From DTPU01 sp963827855 (GTDB lineage Bacteria; Planctomycetota; Phycisphaerae; Sedimentisphaerales; Anaerobacaceae): a stretch of 64,000 nt of DNA. The notes beneath the pieces are model-generated. The model was not told the DNA's origin. It saw nothing but the letters and a program-made list of their open reading frames with translations, and ran no database searches. The number at the start of each line of letters is the position of its first letter. Within the stretch, counting starts at the first letter, position 1. Both the position numbers and the translations under genes were made by a program. Positions 9,022 through 18,678 of the stretch are shown here, piece after piece. The stretch lies in assembly GCA_963827855.1 (NCBI GenBank), contig CAWHBY010000001.1, positions 1,178,001 to 1,242,000 on the forward strand, read 5' to 3'.

Positions 9022-9428
9022 GCGTTCTTCTCCGGTTTCGTGCAGCCTTCCAGCGGCTCAATGGGCCCCCACGCTACGAAAATCGCGCCGGCGCCGCAAG
9101 GAGAGAGTAGCCCCGGCTTCTCGACGCCGCAAGGGTATTCGTGACCTCTGCGGTCAACAGCCATTGTTTATGGGGACCGTGACCCCGCGGACAGGGCTCC
9201 TGTTCGTCCGATATCCTCCGCAGCCAGGAATTACCCCATTCCGGGAGGAAGATCCTCGTGAAACCGACCTTCCTGCTGTTCGACGAGGGGTTTGAACGAC
9301 CTGGGCGGTGGTCATACCGCCTACGCGGGTTCGGGGGGGGCAAGGGGTACGACGCATCCCAGGGAGTGATGCCTGGGCCTGACAAGTAGTCCGATGGGTC
9401 GTGGGCCAAGGAATGAAAGGGAGTATTC
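9022..9428. other. Non-coding 407-bp divergent intergenic region
   Basis: It separates the divergently transcribed GH32 and porin genes and should hold both promoters, but I found no hexamer pair good enough to call. G-rich runs occur at about 9330-9345. Short frames here have no ribosome site or recognisable protein. Confidence 0.5.
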
Positions 9429-11747
9429 ATGAAGAGAACGAAGATCTTCGTATGTGGCCTGGTGCTGCTCGGCTTGGCTTCCGTAGGCCGAGGTGAAGAC
9501 CCCCAGAATCAACAGGACAACGCCCAACTGCGGTGGCGCCTCGAGAGGCTGGAGAGCACGATCGAGGAACTCAAGAAGGCCGCCGTGGCACACGCTGCGC
9601 TGGCCACCGCATCGAACTCTGCTGCCACAGCTACGACGCCGGCTGCTGATGACGAGATGAAGAACCTGAAGCAGGAGAACGCGCAGTTGAAGCAACGGCT
9701 GGAGAGGCTGGAGACTGCCTTGGCCTCAGTGGGCACGGCAGAAACGAAGAAGCCGGACAGTGCCCCTGTCGAGCCAAACAACCCGGCCGGAGCCGCAAAA
9801 CCACAGCCCGTTGGTACGCCGGTCGTGGCGAAAGACCCGACTCCACCCGTCCAGCCCCAGGCTGCAATCGCGATGGGCGAGGTGAAGAATTGCGGACCGT
9901 CTGCTCAGGCCCAGCCTGCAAGCTCGCCCGCCGGGACGAAGAACTCGACTCCGCCCGTCCAGCCGCAGGCTGCAAGTGCGCCGGCCGAGGTGAAGAGTCC
10001 GGCTCCGTCGGTCGAGGCGCAGCCTGCAAGTACACCAGTCGAGGCGAAGAGTGCGACTCCGTCTGTGCAGACGCAGCCCGTCAGTGCGCCGGCCGAGGTG
10101 AAGAGTGCGACTCCGTCGGTCCAGGCGCAGCCTGCAAGTACACCAGTCGAGGCGAAGAGTCCGACTCCGTCTGTGCAGACGCAGCCTGTTAATGCGCCGG
10201 CTGAGGTAAAGAGTCCGACTCGGCCGGTCCAGGCGCAGGCTGCAAGTGTAACTGTCGAGGTGCAGAACTCAACTCCATCCGTCCAGCCGCAGGCTGCAAT
10301 CGCGATGGCCGAGGTGAAGAATTGTGGACCGTCTGCTCAGGCCCAGCCTGCAAGCTCGCCAGCCGAGACGAAAGATTCGACTCCACCCGTCCAGGCGCAG
10401 GCTGCAAGTGCTTCGGCTGAGGTGAAGAGTCCTGCTCCGTCCATCCAGACGCAACCAGCAAGTGCGGCGGCCGAGGTGAAGAGTCCGGCTCCGTCCGTCC
10501 AGACGCAACCAGCAAGTGCACCGGCTGAGGTGAAGAGTCCGGCTCCGTCTGTCCAGACGCAACCCGTTAGTGCGCCGGCCGAGGCGAAGAAGCCAACGGA
10601 CGCCCCCAAACCACCGGCTGCCGCTGCTCCGGCCGCAAGCGACAAGAAGAATGTCTTGTCGAGTCTGGACATCGAAATTTATGGCATCATCAAGGCAGAT
10701 GCCTCCTATGATTCGTCCCGCACGAATCCGGGCAACTATGTGGTCTATGTGGACCCGGAGGGGACGAACAAGAATGACAACGAATTCAACATGACGGCCA
10801 ATCAGACGCGGCTCGGCGTGCGGGTCGGCGGCCCGGCCAGTGATACCCTCAAGACCGGCGGGCTGATCGAATTCGACTTCTATGGCAGGACGCTGGCCTC
10901 GGCCCCCGCTGAGAACAAGGCCGGGATCCTGATGCGTCACGCGTACCTGACTCTGCATTGGCCGAAGTCGCAGTTCAGCATCCTGGCGGGCCAGTCCTGG
11001 GACATCATCTCGCCGCTGAATCCGAACACGTTGAACTACCCCGTCCTGTGGGACGCTGGCAATATTGGCTACCGCCGCCCGCAGATCCGATTCACACAGG
11101 GCGTGCAGCTCGGCGAGAAGACCAGCATGAAGTTTGAGGGTGGTGTCTTTCGCACCATCGGGCGCACCGACCTGACCAACTCTGAGACGGGCGAGGATGC
11201 AGGCTATCCGACTAGCCAAGGCAGAGTGAGCGTGACCTTCCCGTTCTTAGGCCCTAAGCCGACGACCGTGGGGGTCTCGGGTCACATAGGCCAGGAGGAA
11301 TATGACCTCAACGCCACGGGACGTAACGTCAAGTTCGAAGGCTGGTCACTCAACCTTGACGTGACCCTGCCGGTATCCAGCAAACTGACCGTTCTTGGGG
11401 AGGGCTTCTGCGGCCGGGACCTGGACCAATACTTCGGGGGCATCGGCCAGGGCGTCAATACGACGACCCGTAGGGAGATCGACGCCAAGGGCGGCTGGAT
11501 CGCAGCCAGTCTCGGACCCTGGTCCCAATGGAGCTACAACGTGGGCGCTGGCATAGACCGCCCAGATCCTGACAACCTCGCAAGTGGCGGCCGAAGGCAG
11601 AACTCGTCCATCTTTGGCAACGTGTATTACTCCTTCAACAAGAATGTGCAGTTCGGCGTGGAGCTCTCTCAATGGAGTACACTCTACAAGGGTTCCAGCG
11701 ACGCAGACGACACGCGTGTTCAGACGTCGTTCATCTGCAAGTTCTAA
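9429..11747 (+). CDS. Outer-membrane porin-like beta-barrel with N-terminal coiled coil and Pro/Ala-rich repeat linker
   Basis: 772 residues. Signal peptide (MKRTKIFVCGLVLLGLASVGRG); coiled coil (about 30-100, with two LRWRLERLES / LKQRLERLET heptad blocks); a Pro-Ala-Gln-Val linker of about fifteen 18-residue repeats (131-400); then a barrel from about 410 to the end (SLDIEIYGIIKADASYDSS...). The barrel ends in FICKF, an aromatic terminal residue as in BAM-inserted proteins, and resembles DcaP-type trimeric porins. The coiled coil plus long linker suggests anchoring through the periplasm to peptidoglycan or the inner membrane. AAGGGAG precedes the ATG. The chemotaxis receptor follows 66 bp downstream on the same strand. 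Confidence 0.82.
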   Translation: MKRTKIFVCGLVLLGLASVGRGEDPQNQQDNAQLRWRLERLESTIEELKKAAVAHAALATASNSAATATTPAADDEMKNLKQENAQLKQRLERLETALASVGTAETKKPDSAPVEPNNPAGAAKPQPVGTPVVAKDPTPPVQPQAAIAMGEVKNCGPSAQAQPASSPAGTKNSTPPVQPQAASAPAEVKSPAPSVEAQPASTPVEAKSATPSVQTQPVSAPAEVKSATPSVQAQPASTPVEAKSPTPSVQTQPVNAPAEVKSPTRPVQAQAASVTVEVQNSTPSVQPQAAIAMAEVKNCGPSAQAQPASSPAETKDSTPPVQAQAASASAEVKSPAPSIQTQPASAAAEVKSPAPSVQTQPASAPAEVKSPAPSVQTQPVSAPAEAKKPTDAPKPPAAAAPAASDKKNVLSSLDIEIYGIIKADASYDSSRTNPGNYVVYVDPEGTNKNDNEFNMTANQTRLGVRVGGPASDTLKTGGLIEFDFYGRTLASAPAENKAGILMRHAYLTLHWPKSQFSILAGQSWDIISPLNPNTLNYPVLWDAGNIGYRRPQIRFTQGVQLGEKTSMKFEGGVFRTIGRTDLTNSETGEDAGYPTSQGRVSVTFPFLGPKPTTVGVSGHIGQEEYDLNATGRNVKFEGWSLNLDVTLPVSSKLTVLGEGFCGRDLDQYFGGIGQGVNTTTRREIDAKGGWIAASLGPWSQWSYNVGAGIDRPDPDNLASGGRRQNSSIFGNVYYSFNKNVQFGVELSQWSTLYKGSSDADDTRVQTSFICKF
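9819..10574 (+). repeat. 54-bp coding minisatellite (18-residue units) in the porin gene
   Basis: Fourteen recognisable units of 54 bp encode variants of PAEVKSPAPSVQTQPASA; a fifteenth is degenerate. Units 1-3 and 9-11 are nearly identical and exactly 432 bp apart (8 units), showing a higher-order duplication. One unit in each block carries a cysteine (EVKNCGPSAQAQP). Confidence 0.9.
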
Positions 11748-11813
11748 GAGGCGTTGCACTGCGGAAACGGAGTCATGTTTGAGGCATATGACCTGGACTC
11801 AAGGGGCTGACCC

Positions 11814-13802
11814 ATGCTGAGAAACCTAAAACTCCGAGTCAAATTGCTGGTCTACGGGATACTCCTGACCCTCCTGCCGCTGACGGTCATTTCCATCATC
11901 GTGCTCCGTCAGAACGTCGAGATGGCGAAAGCCGCCGAGCAGGAGAGTACGAACCTCGCCTACGCGGACCTCGACCATATCGCCCAGAGCACCGCCAGCA
12001 TGTGCAAGGCACAGCAGGAGTCACTCCAACTCGACTTGGCCGGCTCCTTGAACGTGGCACGCCATGTCCTTCAACGAGCGGGGTCGATCCACCTTGCCAA
12101 GGAGACGGTAGCCTGGGACGCCGTCGATCAATTCACGAACGTCTCATCGAAGGTGGAATTGCCCAAGCTGATGGTGGGTGACGCCTGGGTGGGCAAGATC
12201 ACAGGCATGAGCAAGGTGGCTCCGGTCGTGGACACGGTCCAGAACCTCGTCTCCGCAACCTGCACGATCTTCCAGCGAATGAACGAAGCCGGCGACATGC
12301 TCAGGGTCTGCACCAACGTCCAGAAGAAGGACGGTTCCCGCGCCATCGGCACCTACATCCCCCACGCCAGTGCTGACGGTGCGCCGAACGCGGTGATCGC
12401 CAATGTACTCCGCGGCAAGACCTATCAGGGGCGAGCCTCGGTCGTGGGTCGCTGGTACGTCGCAGCCTATGAGCCGATTTACGACCAGGACAACAAGGTC
12501 ATCGGCATGCTGTACGTCGGCGTGCCGGAGGATGGTATTACCTCCCTGCGTGCCGCGATCATGGCCACCAAGGTCGGCAAGACCGGGTATATCTATGTCT
12601 TGGACTCGAAGGGCAACTACATCATCTCCAAGGATGGCAAACGCGACGGCGAGTGCATCTGGGGCGCCAAGGACGCTGGCGGGACGCTGTTCATCCAGGA
12701 GATCTGCAAGAAGGCCACGGCTCTCAAGCCGGGCGAGGTCGCCGAGCAACGGTATCCATGGAAGAACGAGGGCGACGCCACCGCCCGCGAGAAGGTTGCG
12801 CGTCTGGCGTACTTCCAGCCATGGGATTGGATCATCGGTGCCGGTTCCTATACGGACGAGTTCTTCCAGGCGAAAGACCGCGTCACGGCCATTGGCAGAA
12901 GGGGCAATATCACCCTCTTCACCGTCTTGGCTGTCGCCTTCCTGGCAGCGGCGGCGATTTGGTTCCTCGTGGCCCGAGGCATCGCGGGCAGTATCCACCG
13001 CGTCGTGGCTCTGCTTTCTGTGGGAGCGGAACAGGTGTCTTCCGCTTCTGGGCAGGTTTCTGCGGCCTCGCAATCCCTGGCCCAAGGTGCCACGGAACAG
13101 GCGGCCGGCCTGGAGGAGACGAGTTCCAGCCTGGAAGAGATGTCCTCTCAGACCAAGCGGAGCGCAGACAACGCGGAGCAGGCCAATGGCCTCGCCACCG
13201 AGGCCCGCACAGCCGCGGCTCTGGGCGTCGATTCGATGGGCCGCATGAACGCGGCCATCCGGGAGATCCAGAAGAGCTCAGATGAGACCGCCAAGATCAA
13301 CAAGGTCATCGACGAGATCGCCTTCCAGACCAACCTGTTGGCTCTGAACGCGGCGGTCGAAGCAGCCCGGGCCGGCGAGGCCGGCAAGGGCTTTGCCGTG
13401 GTGGCGCAAGAGGTGCGAAACCTGGCGATGCGCTCGGCAGCAGCGGCCAAGGACACCGCCCGCATGATCGAGGATTCAGTCAGGAACTCCAAGAACGGGG
13501 TGGACATCGCTACCGAGGTCAGCATGGTTCTTGAACAAATCGTCCAGAGTGTGGGTCAGACGACCGACCTGGTCAGCCAGATGGCCGCAGCCAGCCGGGA
13601 GCAGGCCCAGGGTATCGATCAGGTCAACATCGCGATGTCCCAGATGGACAAGGTGACGCAACAGAATGCGGCCAATGCCGAGGAGTCGGCCAGCGCCTCG
13701 GAGGAACTCAGTGCCCAGGCGGAGTTGATGCACCAGGCAGTCCAGGATCTGGTTGCCCTGGTCGGCGGGGGGGCGGCCCGCGCTAGGCAAGCCAAGGGCT
13801 AG
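11814..13802 (+). CDS. Methyl-accepting chemotaxis protein with Cache sensor domain
   Basis: 662 residues. TM1 (about 10-30), a large periplasmic sensor of the Cache_3/sCache type (about 40-360; WYVAAYEPIYDQDNKVIGMLYVGV and GKTGYIYVLDSKGNYIISKDGK are typical), TM2 (about 365-387), a short HAMP-like linker, then the signalling domain with the conserved hairpin (EIAFQTNLLALNAAVEAARAG). It lacks the C-terminal NWETF-type CheR pentapeptide. AAGGGG precedes the ATG at a good distance. It probably senses a small organic acid or similar ligand and signals to CheA/CheW, which are not in this window. It may be co-transcribed with the porin. Confidence 0.93.
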   Translation: MLRNLKLRVKLLVYGILLTLLPLTVISIIVLRQNVEMAKAAEQESTNLAYADLDHIAQSTASMCKAQQESLQLDLAGSLNVARHVLQRAGSIHLAKETVAWDAVDQFTNVSSKVELPKLMVGDAWVGKITGMSKVAPVVDTVQNLVSATCTIFQRMNEAGDMLRVCTNVQKKDGSRAIGTYIPHASADGAPNAVIANVLRGKTYQGRASVVGRWYVAAYEPIYDQDNKVIGMLYVGVPEDGITSLRAAIMATKVGKTGYIYVLDSKGNYIISKDGKRDGECIWGAKDAGGTLFIQEICKKATALKPGEVAEQRYPWKNEGDATAREKVARLAYFQPWDWIIGAGSYTDEFFQAKDRVTAIGRRGNITLFTVLAVAFLAAAAIWFLVARGIAGSIHRVVALLSVGAEQVSSASGQVSAASQSLAQGATEQAAGLEETSSSLEEMSSQTKRSADNAEQANGLATEARTAAALGVDSMGRMNAAIREIQKSSDETAKINKVIDEIAFQTNLLALNAAVEAARAGEAGKGFAVVAQEVRNLAMRSAAAAKDTARMIEDSVRNSKNGVDIATEVSMVLEQIVQSVGQTTDLVSQMAAASREQAQGIDQVNIAMSQMDKVTQQNAANAEESASASEELSAQAELMHQAVQDLVALVGGGAARARQAKG

Positions 13803-14074
13803 CCCTCGCATTCCACGATGTGTGCAACGAATCCCCAGGAGGCCACTCGCTGGGGCCTTCTGTCTTCCACATCGCCGAAACCCAAGTCGTTCTGACCCAA
13901 TCCTGAGCGGCAAGTACCTCACCCATTTCCTGACGGGTCCCAATCCTCGCGAGGCACGGGTCTCTGGCGCTCTCAGTTGATCGAGGGTATCCGGATCAGG
14001 GCAATTCGCTTGTGTGAGACCTTGACAGGGAGATACAATACCTTCATTGGAACGGGGGGATGGAGGACTGAAAG

Positions 14075-15876
14075 ATGCAGATCCGCTATGTCACGGCCTA
14101 CGTGTTGTCTGCGACGGCCATATGGAGTGTTGCCGCGGCGGCCGAGGAGCCGGTACATTTCAGTGACGCCCGGCTCGAGGCGGCCGTGGAGGCCTCGCTG
14201 GGTAAGCTTGATCCTACGCCTGCGGACATGCTATCGCTGACCTCTCTGTCGGCTGCACGCGAGGGCATCTGTGACCTGGGGGGCATTGAATACGCCGCCA
14301 ACCTCACGGATCTCGACCTGTACGAGAATCCTATCAGTGGGCTGTCTGCTCTGTCTGGCCTGACCCATCTGACCAAGCTTGACCTTATCGCAGATCGGGT
14401 CAAGGACGTGTCTCCGCTTTCCTCGCTGACCAGCCTGAGTTGGCTGGGCCTGAGCTACAATCAGATCGCCGATGTGTCTGCCCTGCGGGGCCTCAGCGGG
14501 CTGCATACGCTGGTCCTGTATGACAATCCGCTCAACAGAGATGCCTACTGCAAGGACCTGCAGGCCATCAAGGACGCGAACCCCGGGCTTGCCCTGTATT
14601 TCCCCGCGAATGCCAATCCCCCGGGCGGGGTGATGGCCTCTGACGGGAGTTTTGGGGACAGGGTCCGGATCACGTGGCAGGCCTTGTGCCCTGGCCCTGG
14701 AAGCGAGCAGATCTTCCAGTACGTGGTCTATCGAGCAGACTCGTGGGCAGGGGCCCGGACCGCCGTCTCGGGCGAACTGAGCGGTACATCCTTTGACGAC
14801 ACGACCGTTGTGCAGCGGGTCCACTACTTCTACTGGGTTGGGTCGAGCGGCTCGCACCAGTCGAGTGACGCGGACGAGGGTTGGGCCTGCTTCGAGAGCG
14901 TCCTGGACGAGCTGTACGTAGACGACCAATCGCCGAGCGATCCGGGTCCTGGTGATCCAAACCTGAGCGATCCCAAAGAGGATGGGACTGTCGAGCACCC
15001 CTTTGACAGGATCCAGGAGGCCATCGACGTGGCCAAGCCCATCTCCAAGGTGATCGTGCGGCCTGGGGTCTACATGGAGACGATCGACTTGCTGGGTAAG
15101 GAAATCGAGCTCTACGGCCTGAATATGGATGAGCCCAACGTCATAGCGGCCTATCCAGTCATCGATGCCCAGGGCAAGGGCACTGCGGTCAGATGCACCC
15201 GGCGAGAAGACCCGAACTGCGTGTTGAGGGGCTTCGTGATCACAGGGGGCCTGGGCCGCCTCGCGGGCGGCGTCCTGTGTGAAGGGAGCAGTCCCAGGAT
15301 TGAGCACTGCCTGATCGTGGGCAATCGGGCAACCGCCCCTGAGGGTGCAGGCGGTGGGATCTGGTGCCAGGACAGCCATGCGACATTCGTCAACTGCACG
15401 ATTACGGGCAACTACGGTGGTGTGGCGGGTGCGGGGGCGTGGTTCAAGGACAGCCCGGCCACGGTGACCAACTCGATCGTGTGGGGCAATGGTCCCTTGG
15501 AGATCCTGGCATCAGGCACGCTTCAGCCGACCGTCCGCTACACTGACGTGGCTGGGGGATGGCCAGGTGCGGGCATCCCAAATGCAGACCCGCTCTTCGC
15601 CTGGGCGGGACATTGGGCCGATCCCAAAGGTCCGGCCCAGGAGGCGTCTGCGGCGGATGCTGCGTCGGTCTGGCGGCCGGGCGACTATCACCTCAAGAGC
15701 CGGGCAGGCAGGTGGGACCCTGCGTCCAAGGTGTGGGTCAAAGACGCAGTCACGAGTCCGTGCATAGACGGCGGCGATCCAGCCTGGTGCGAGGGCGCAG
15801 AGCCGGTGCCCAATGGACGCAGGATCAACATGGCGCATACGGCGGCACGAACCAGGCCAGCCGATCGGGCGAGTAG
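14075..15876 (+). CDS. Secreted LRR / FnIII-like / beta-helix protein, frameshifted near its C-terminus
   Basis: About 600 residues after repair. Signal peptide; internalin-like leucine-rich repeats (about 25-165; NLTDLDLYENPISGLSAL, SLSWLGLSYNQIADVSAL); an FnIII-like module (about 185-275); a pectin-lyase-like beta-helix (about 290-500; LRGFVITGG, IEHCLIVGN, FVNCTITGN); and the tail YHLKSRAGRWDPASKVWVKD...SPCIDGGDP...NGRRINM. The frame breaks near 15833. Adding one G restores GAYGGTNQASRSGE and the stop at 15876, whereas the unrepaired frame runs on to 16114 in non-homologous sequence. The N-terminal half is homologous to the InlB-repeat protein at 1-2566. TGGAGGA precedes the ATG. Confidence 0.85.
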
Positions 15877-15938
15877 CCCGTACACCATTGAGGATGCCCT
15901 GAACCTGCCGGATGTTCGGGTCATTGGGGAGCGGGGCC

Positions 15939-17392
15939 TTACACCCTGTCTGGCGCAGGGACCTCAAACCCGGGGCGGTTCCTGTCCTTCAGCAGGGCAT
16001 TGGCCTCGACTGCCCACTGCCCCGTGTGCCGTTCGGTCTGGGCGTCGAAGGTCAGCCAAGGACCGACGGTGTACTGGGCCCCGTCCTCCGGGACTCCAAC
16101 GCCGTCGCGCATGAGGGCGTGGAGTTTCATGAAGTGCTCGTAGGCATCCTTGTTGTCCCCGAACCGGCCGGCCTTGGCATTGAACGGGACCGTCTTGCCA
16201 AGTCGATACGAGTTGTCCATTAGATGACCCAGGGTGCTGCTGTAGTAGGCCTCCATCACTCCCCCGTTGGCCATCTCCGGCCTGCCGGCCCTGCATGCGG
16301 CGACAAAGCTGCCCCAGTTTCCGCCAGGGGTCACCTTCCCATCGGGTACCACAATCTTCTCCCCCTCTGTTCTACCCTTTGCGTAGTACCGGTTGCCTAT
16401 GATCTTGCCACCATCCTCGAAGTAGAACTCATTCTCGACCTGTGGCTGGTAGCCCTTGTAGTCCACGTTGCGGATGTTGAAGAAGACATATTGCCCATTG
16501 GCGTATTCGGCAATGGCGAACATCGTGTTGGGCGTCTCGCCCTGGTCGTTCCACTTGAAGCGGCCGCCCAGGGCCATGATGCGGCGAGGGTGTGTCACCC
16601 CACGGTCCAGGCCCCAGAACGCCCTGTCCAGTTGGTGCGTACCCTGGTTGTTCATTTCACCGTTTCCCGTGGCCCAAAACCAGTGCCAGTTGTAGTGCAC
16701 GAGGTTGCCGTGGAACTGCTCGACAACGGCCGGTCCCCGCCAGAGGTCCCAGTCCAGGTGGTCCGGAGGCGGGCACGGCCCTTTGAAGCCGATACTGTCA
16801 CGTTTCTTGCAGGCGTAGCCGTAGGAGATCTTGAGCCTGCCGAATTTCCCGGCGTGAATGGCCTCGTGCAGCCCAGCGGTGGAGGCGTCGCTGCGCTGCT
16901 GGGTGCCGTGCTGAATCACCACCCCATATTTCCTTTGGGCCTCGACGGCCACGCGGCCCTCCACCACGTCGTGGCTCATGGGCTTCTCGACGTAGACGTG
17001 CTTTCCCGCCTGGGCTGCCCAGATCGTCATGAGCGAGTGCCAGTGATTCGGCGTGGCGATGGAGATGGCGTCCAGGCTCTTGTCCTCCAGGGCGCGGCGG
17101 ATGTCGGCCAGGCCTCTGCACGTGAACTTGCCCTGGACCTTCTTCTCAAGGGCTCCCAGCTTGTCTGCCAGGACCTTCTGGTCTGGGTCGACCAGGTAGG
17201 CGATCTCCACGTTGGGCTGGTCCAGCCAGCCGCTGATGTGGGCTTCGCCGCGGCCGTTGAGTCCTGCCACTGCGATACGGAGACGGTCGTTGGCGCCGCG
17301 TCCATGTCCTGGGGCGGGACTGCCACAGACCAGCGCCGAGCGCCGGCCGCCAGGGAGGTCTTCAGGAACGTGCGTCGCGTAAGGGTGGCCAT
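15939..17392 (-). CDS. Tat-exported Gfo/Idh/MocA family oxidoreductase, frameshifted in the signal region
   Basis: About 484 residues after repair. The start MATLTRRTFLKTSLAAGA gives a twin-arginine signal. A one-base loss near 17340 shifts the frame. In the continuing frame the protein reads CGSPAPGHGRGANDRLRIAVAGLNGRGEAH, the Rossmann nucleotide-binding start, then EKPMSHDVVEGR (the family EKP motif, about residue 135) and the C-terminal alpha/beta domain with NQGTHQLDRAFWGL. The family uses NAD(P)H on sugars or inositols, and some members are glycoside 3-dehydrogenases. Without repair, translation from the internal ATG at 17270 would lack both the signal and part of the cofactor fold. It lies 37 bp after the PmoA-like gene on the same strand. 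Confidence 0.87.
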
Positions 17393-17429
17393 GGTGTGGT
17401 TCTCCACAAGACGGTGGTAGTACGCTGGT

Positions 17430-18461
17430 TCACTTCGTTGAAAACCCCACGAATCGGGTCTCAATCTGGTCTGCGGACAAGGCCGGACCGCAGTTGACGA
17501 GGATTCGATACCTGAAGTACGTCGATTCATCCTTGACGAGCTTGTAGTTCAACTCCCCCAGCTTGCCTTCAGAGAGGGCCTTCTGGCCCAGGGCATTGGC
17601 GGCGAACAGTCCATAGTTGCGGGCGTGCCAGTGGGTGGGATAGCCCGGGTTCTTGGGATGGTCGATCACGATGATCTCCACCGGCTCAGTGCCAAAATGG
17701 CCGTAGAGCTTCATCCACCTGGCCCTCGTGCCCCAGACCGCGTCGCCTTCCTTGCCTTCGCTGCTCAAGTAGTTTCCATTGGCCCCCTGTCCGCCGGTCA
17801 CGCGGGTCACCGTGCCACGGGCATCGGTGAACTGACTGTCCTTTGCGCTGCTCGGCAACTGCAGGGGTGTGGTGACCCGGATGGCCATGCACCCCTCCTT
17901 GCTGTCCCCGAAGCTGACCTCTGTCTTGGCGGTCAGCTTGGCCTGGCGGTCGATGATCCGCAGGTCCCCTTCGCCTGCAAAGATGAAGGTGGTCTCTTCC
18001 ACGAGCAAGACGTTGTCACGGCTGTCCACCCAGTCGCAGACCACGCCAAGCACACCCTCCTTTCCACTCTTCAGGGTCGTGATCTCCCGGTGCCGGATCG
18101 AGCCGTATTGGGATTTCTTGTCCGCAGGCACGGCCCCGGAGTTGTTCCAGAAGTCCAGCCCGTTTACGTTGCCGTAGTTGAACCAGACGCCCACGTGGTG
18201 GGGATGGTCCTCTGCCTCGTTGGGCAGGGGGGGATAGTTGCGGGTGAGGGTCGTGCCCTTGGCCGTGCGCAGCGGATAGAGCACGGGCTTGAAGAGGCTG
18301 GGATGCCACCAGTACGAGGTCAATTCGCGGCCATCCACCGTTACCTCTACGCGGTTCTCGCCCGGAATCTTGTTGACCTGCACGTCGGCCTTTGCTGTCG
18401 CGGAACATACGCAGAGCAGGACCCCTGCCAGGGCCAGCCCGTTGATCACGATCGTTCGCAT
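17430..18461 (-). CDS. PmoA-family (DUF6807) exported protein
   Basis: 343 residues. The start MRTIVINGLALAGVLLCVCSATAKA gives a signal peptide with GGAGAAGAG upstream; a longer frame to 18602 is rejected. Recognisable family stretches are SYWWHPSLFKPVLYPLRT, NEAEDHPHHVGVWFNYGNVNGLDFW and YPTHWHARNYGLFAANALG. The methane-oxygenase PmoA label of this family is historical. Planctomycete members occur beside Gfo/Idh/MocA enzymes in sugar loci, and no reaction is established here. It forms a two-gene minus-strand unit with the oxidoreductase. Confidence 0.8.
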   Translation of the reverse strand: MRTIVINGLALAGVLLCVCSATAKADVQVNKIPGENRVEVTVDGRELTSYWWHPSLFKPVLYPLRTAKGTTLTRNYPPLPNEAEDHPHHVGVWFNYGNVNGLDFWNNSGAVPADKKSQYGSIRHREITTLKSGKEGVLGVVCDWVDSRDNVLLVEETTFIFAGEGDLRIIDRQAKLTAKTEVSFGDSKEGCMAIRVTTPLQLPSSAKDSQFTDARGTVTRVTGGQGANGNYLSSEGKEGDAVWGTRARWMKLYGHFGTEPVEIIVIDHPKNPGYPTHWHARNYGLFAANALGQKALSEGKLGELNYKLVKDESTYFRYRILVNCGPALSADQIETRFVGFSTK

Positions 18462-18678
18462 GTGTCTCTTCTCCGAAACGCGGCATACCCTTGCCGGAGC
18501 CGGCGTGCGGCCCCGATCACCCGGTACACCATCATAGACTGTGCAGTCAATACGTGCAAGTTCATCAGTGTCCTTGTGCACGAGAAGCTCGGCCAGTAGC
18601 ATAGATCATGGTTAGACGGGCAGCGGCGCCGCGGACTACGTGCGACCGCCGGCCGTCTGTCGACAAGGAGAGTGTCCG

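Noticed and set aside
9022..9428. Riboswitch (cyclic-di-GMP type) in the porin leader
   Set aside because: G-rich hairpins are present but the conserved GEMM core could not be matched.
9819..10574. CRISPR-like regular repeats
   Set aside because: The 54-bp units are contiguous, in frame and coding; there are no unique spacers.
13000..13802. Long antisense open frames opposite the MCP and other GC-rich genes
   Set aside because: They mirror the codon pattern of the real genes and show Arg/Pro-rich, low-complexity translations without motifs.
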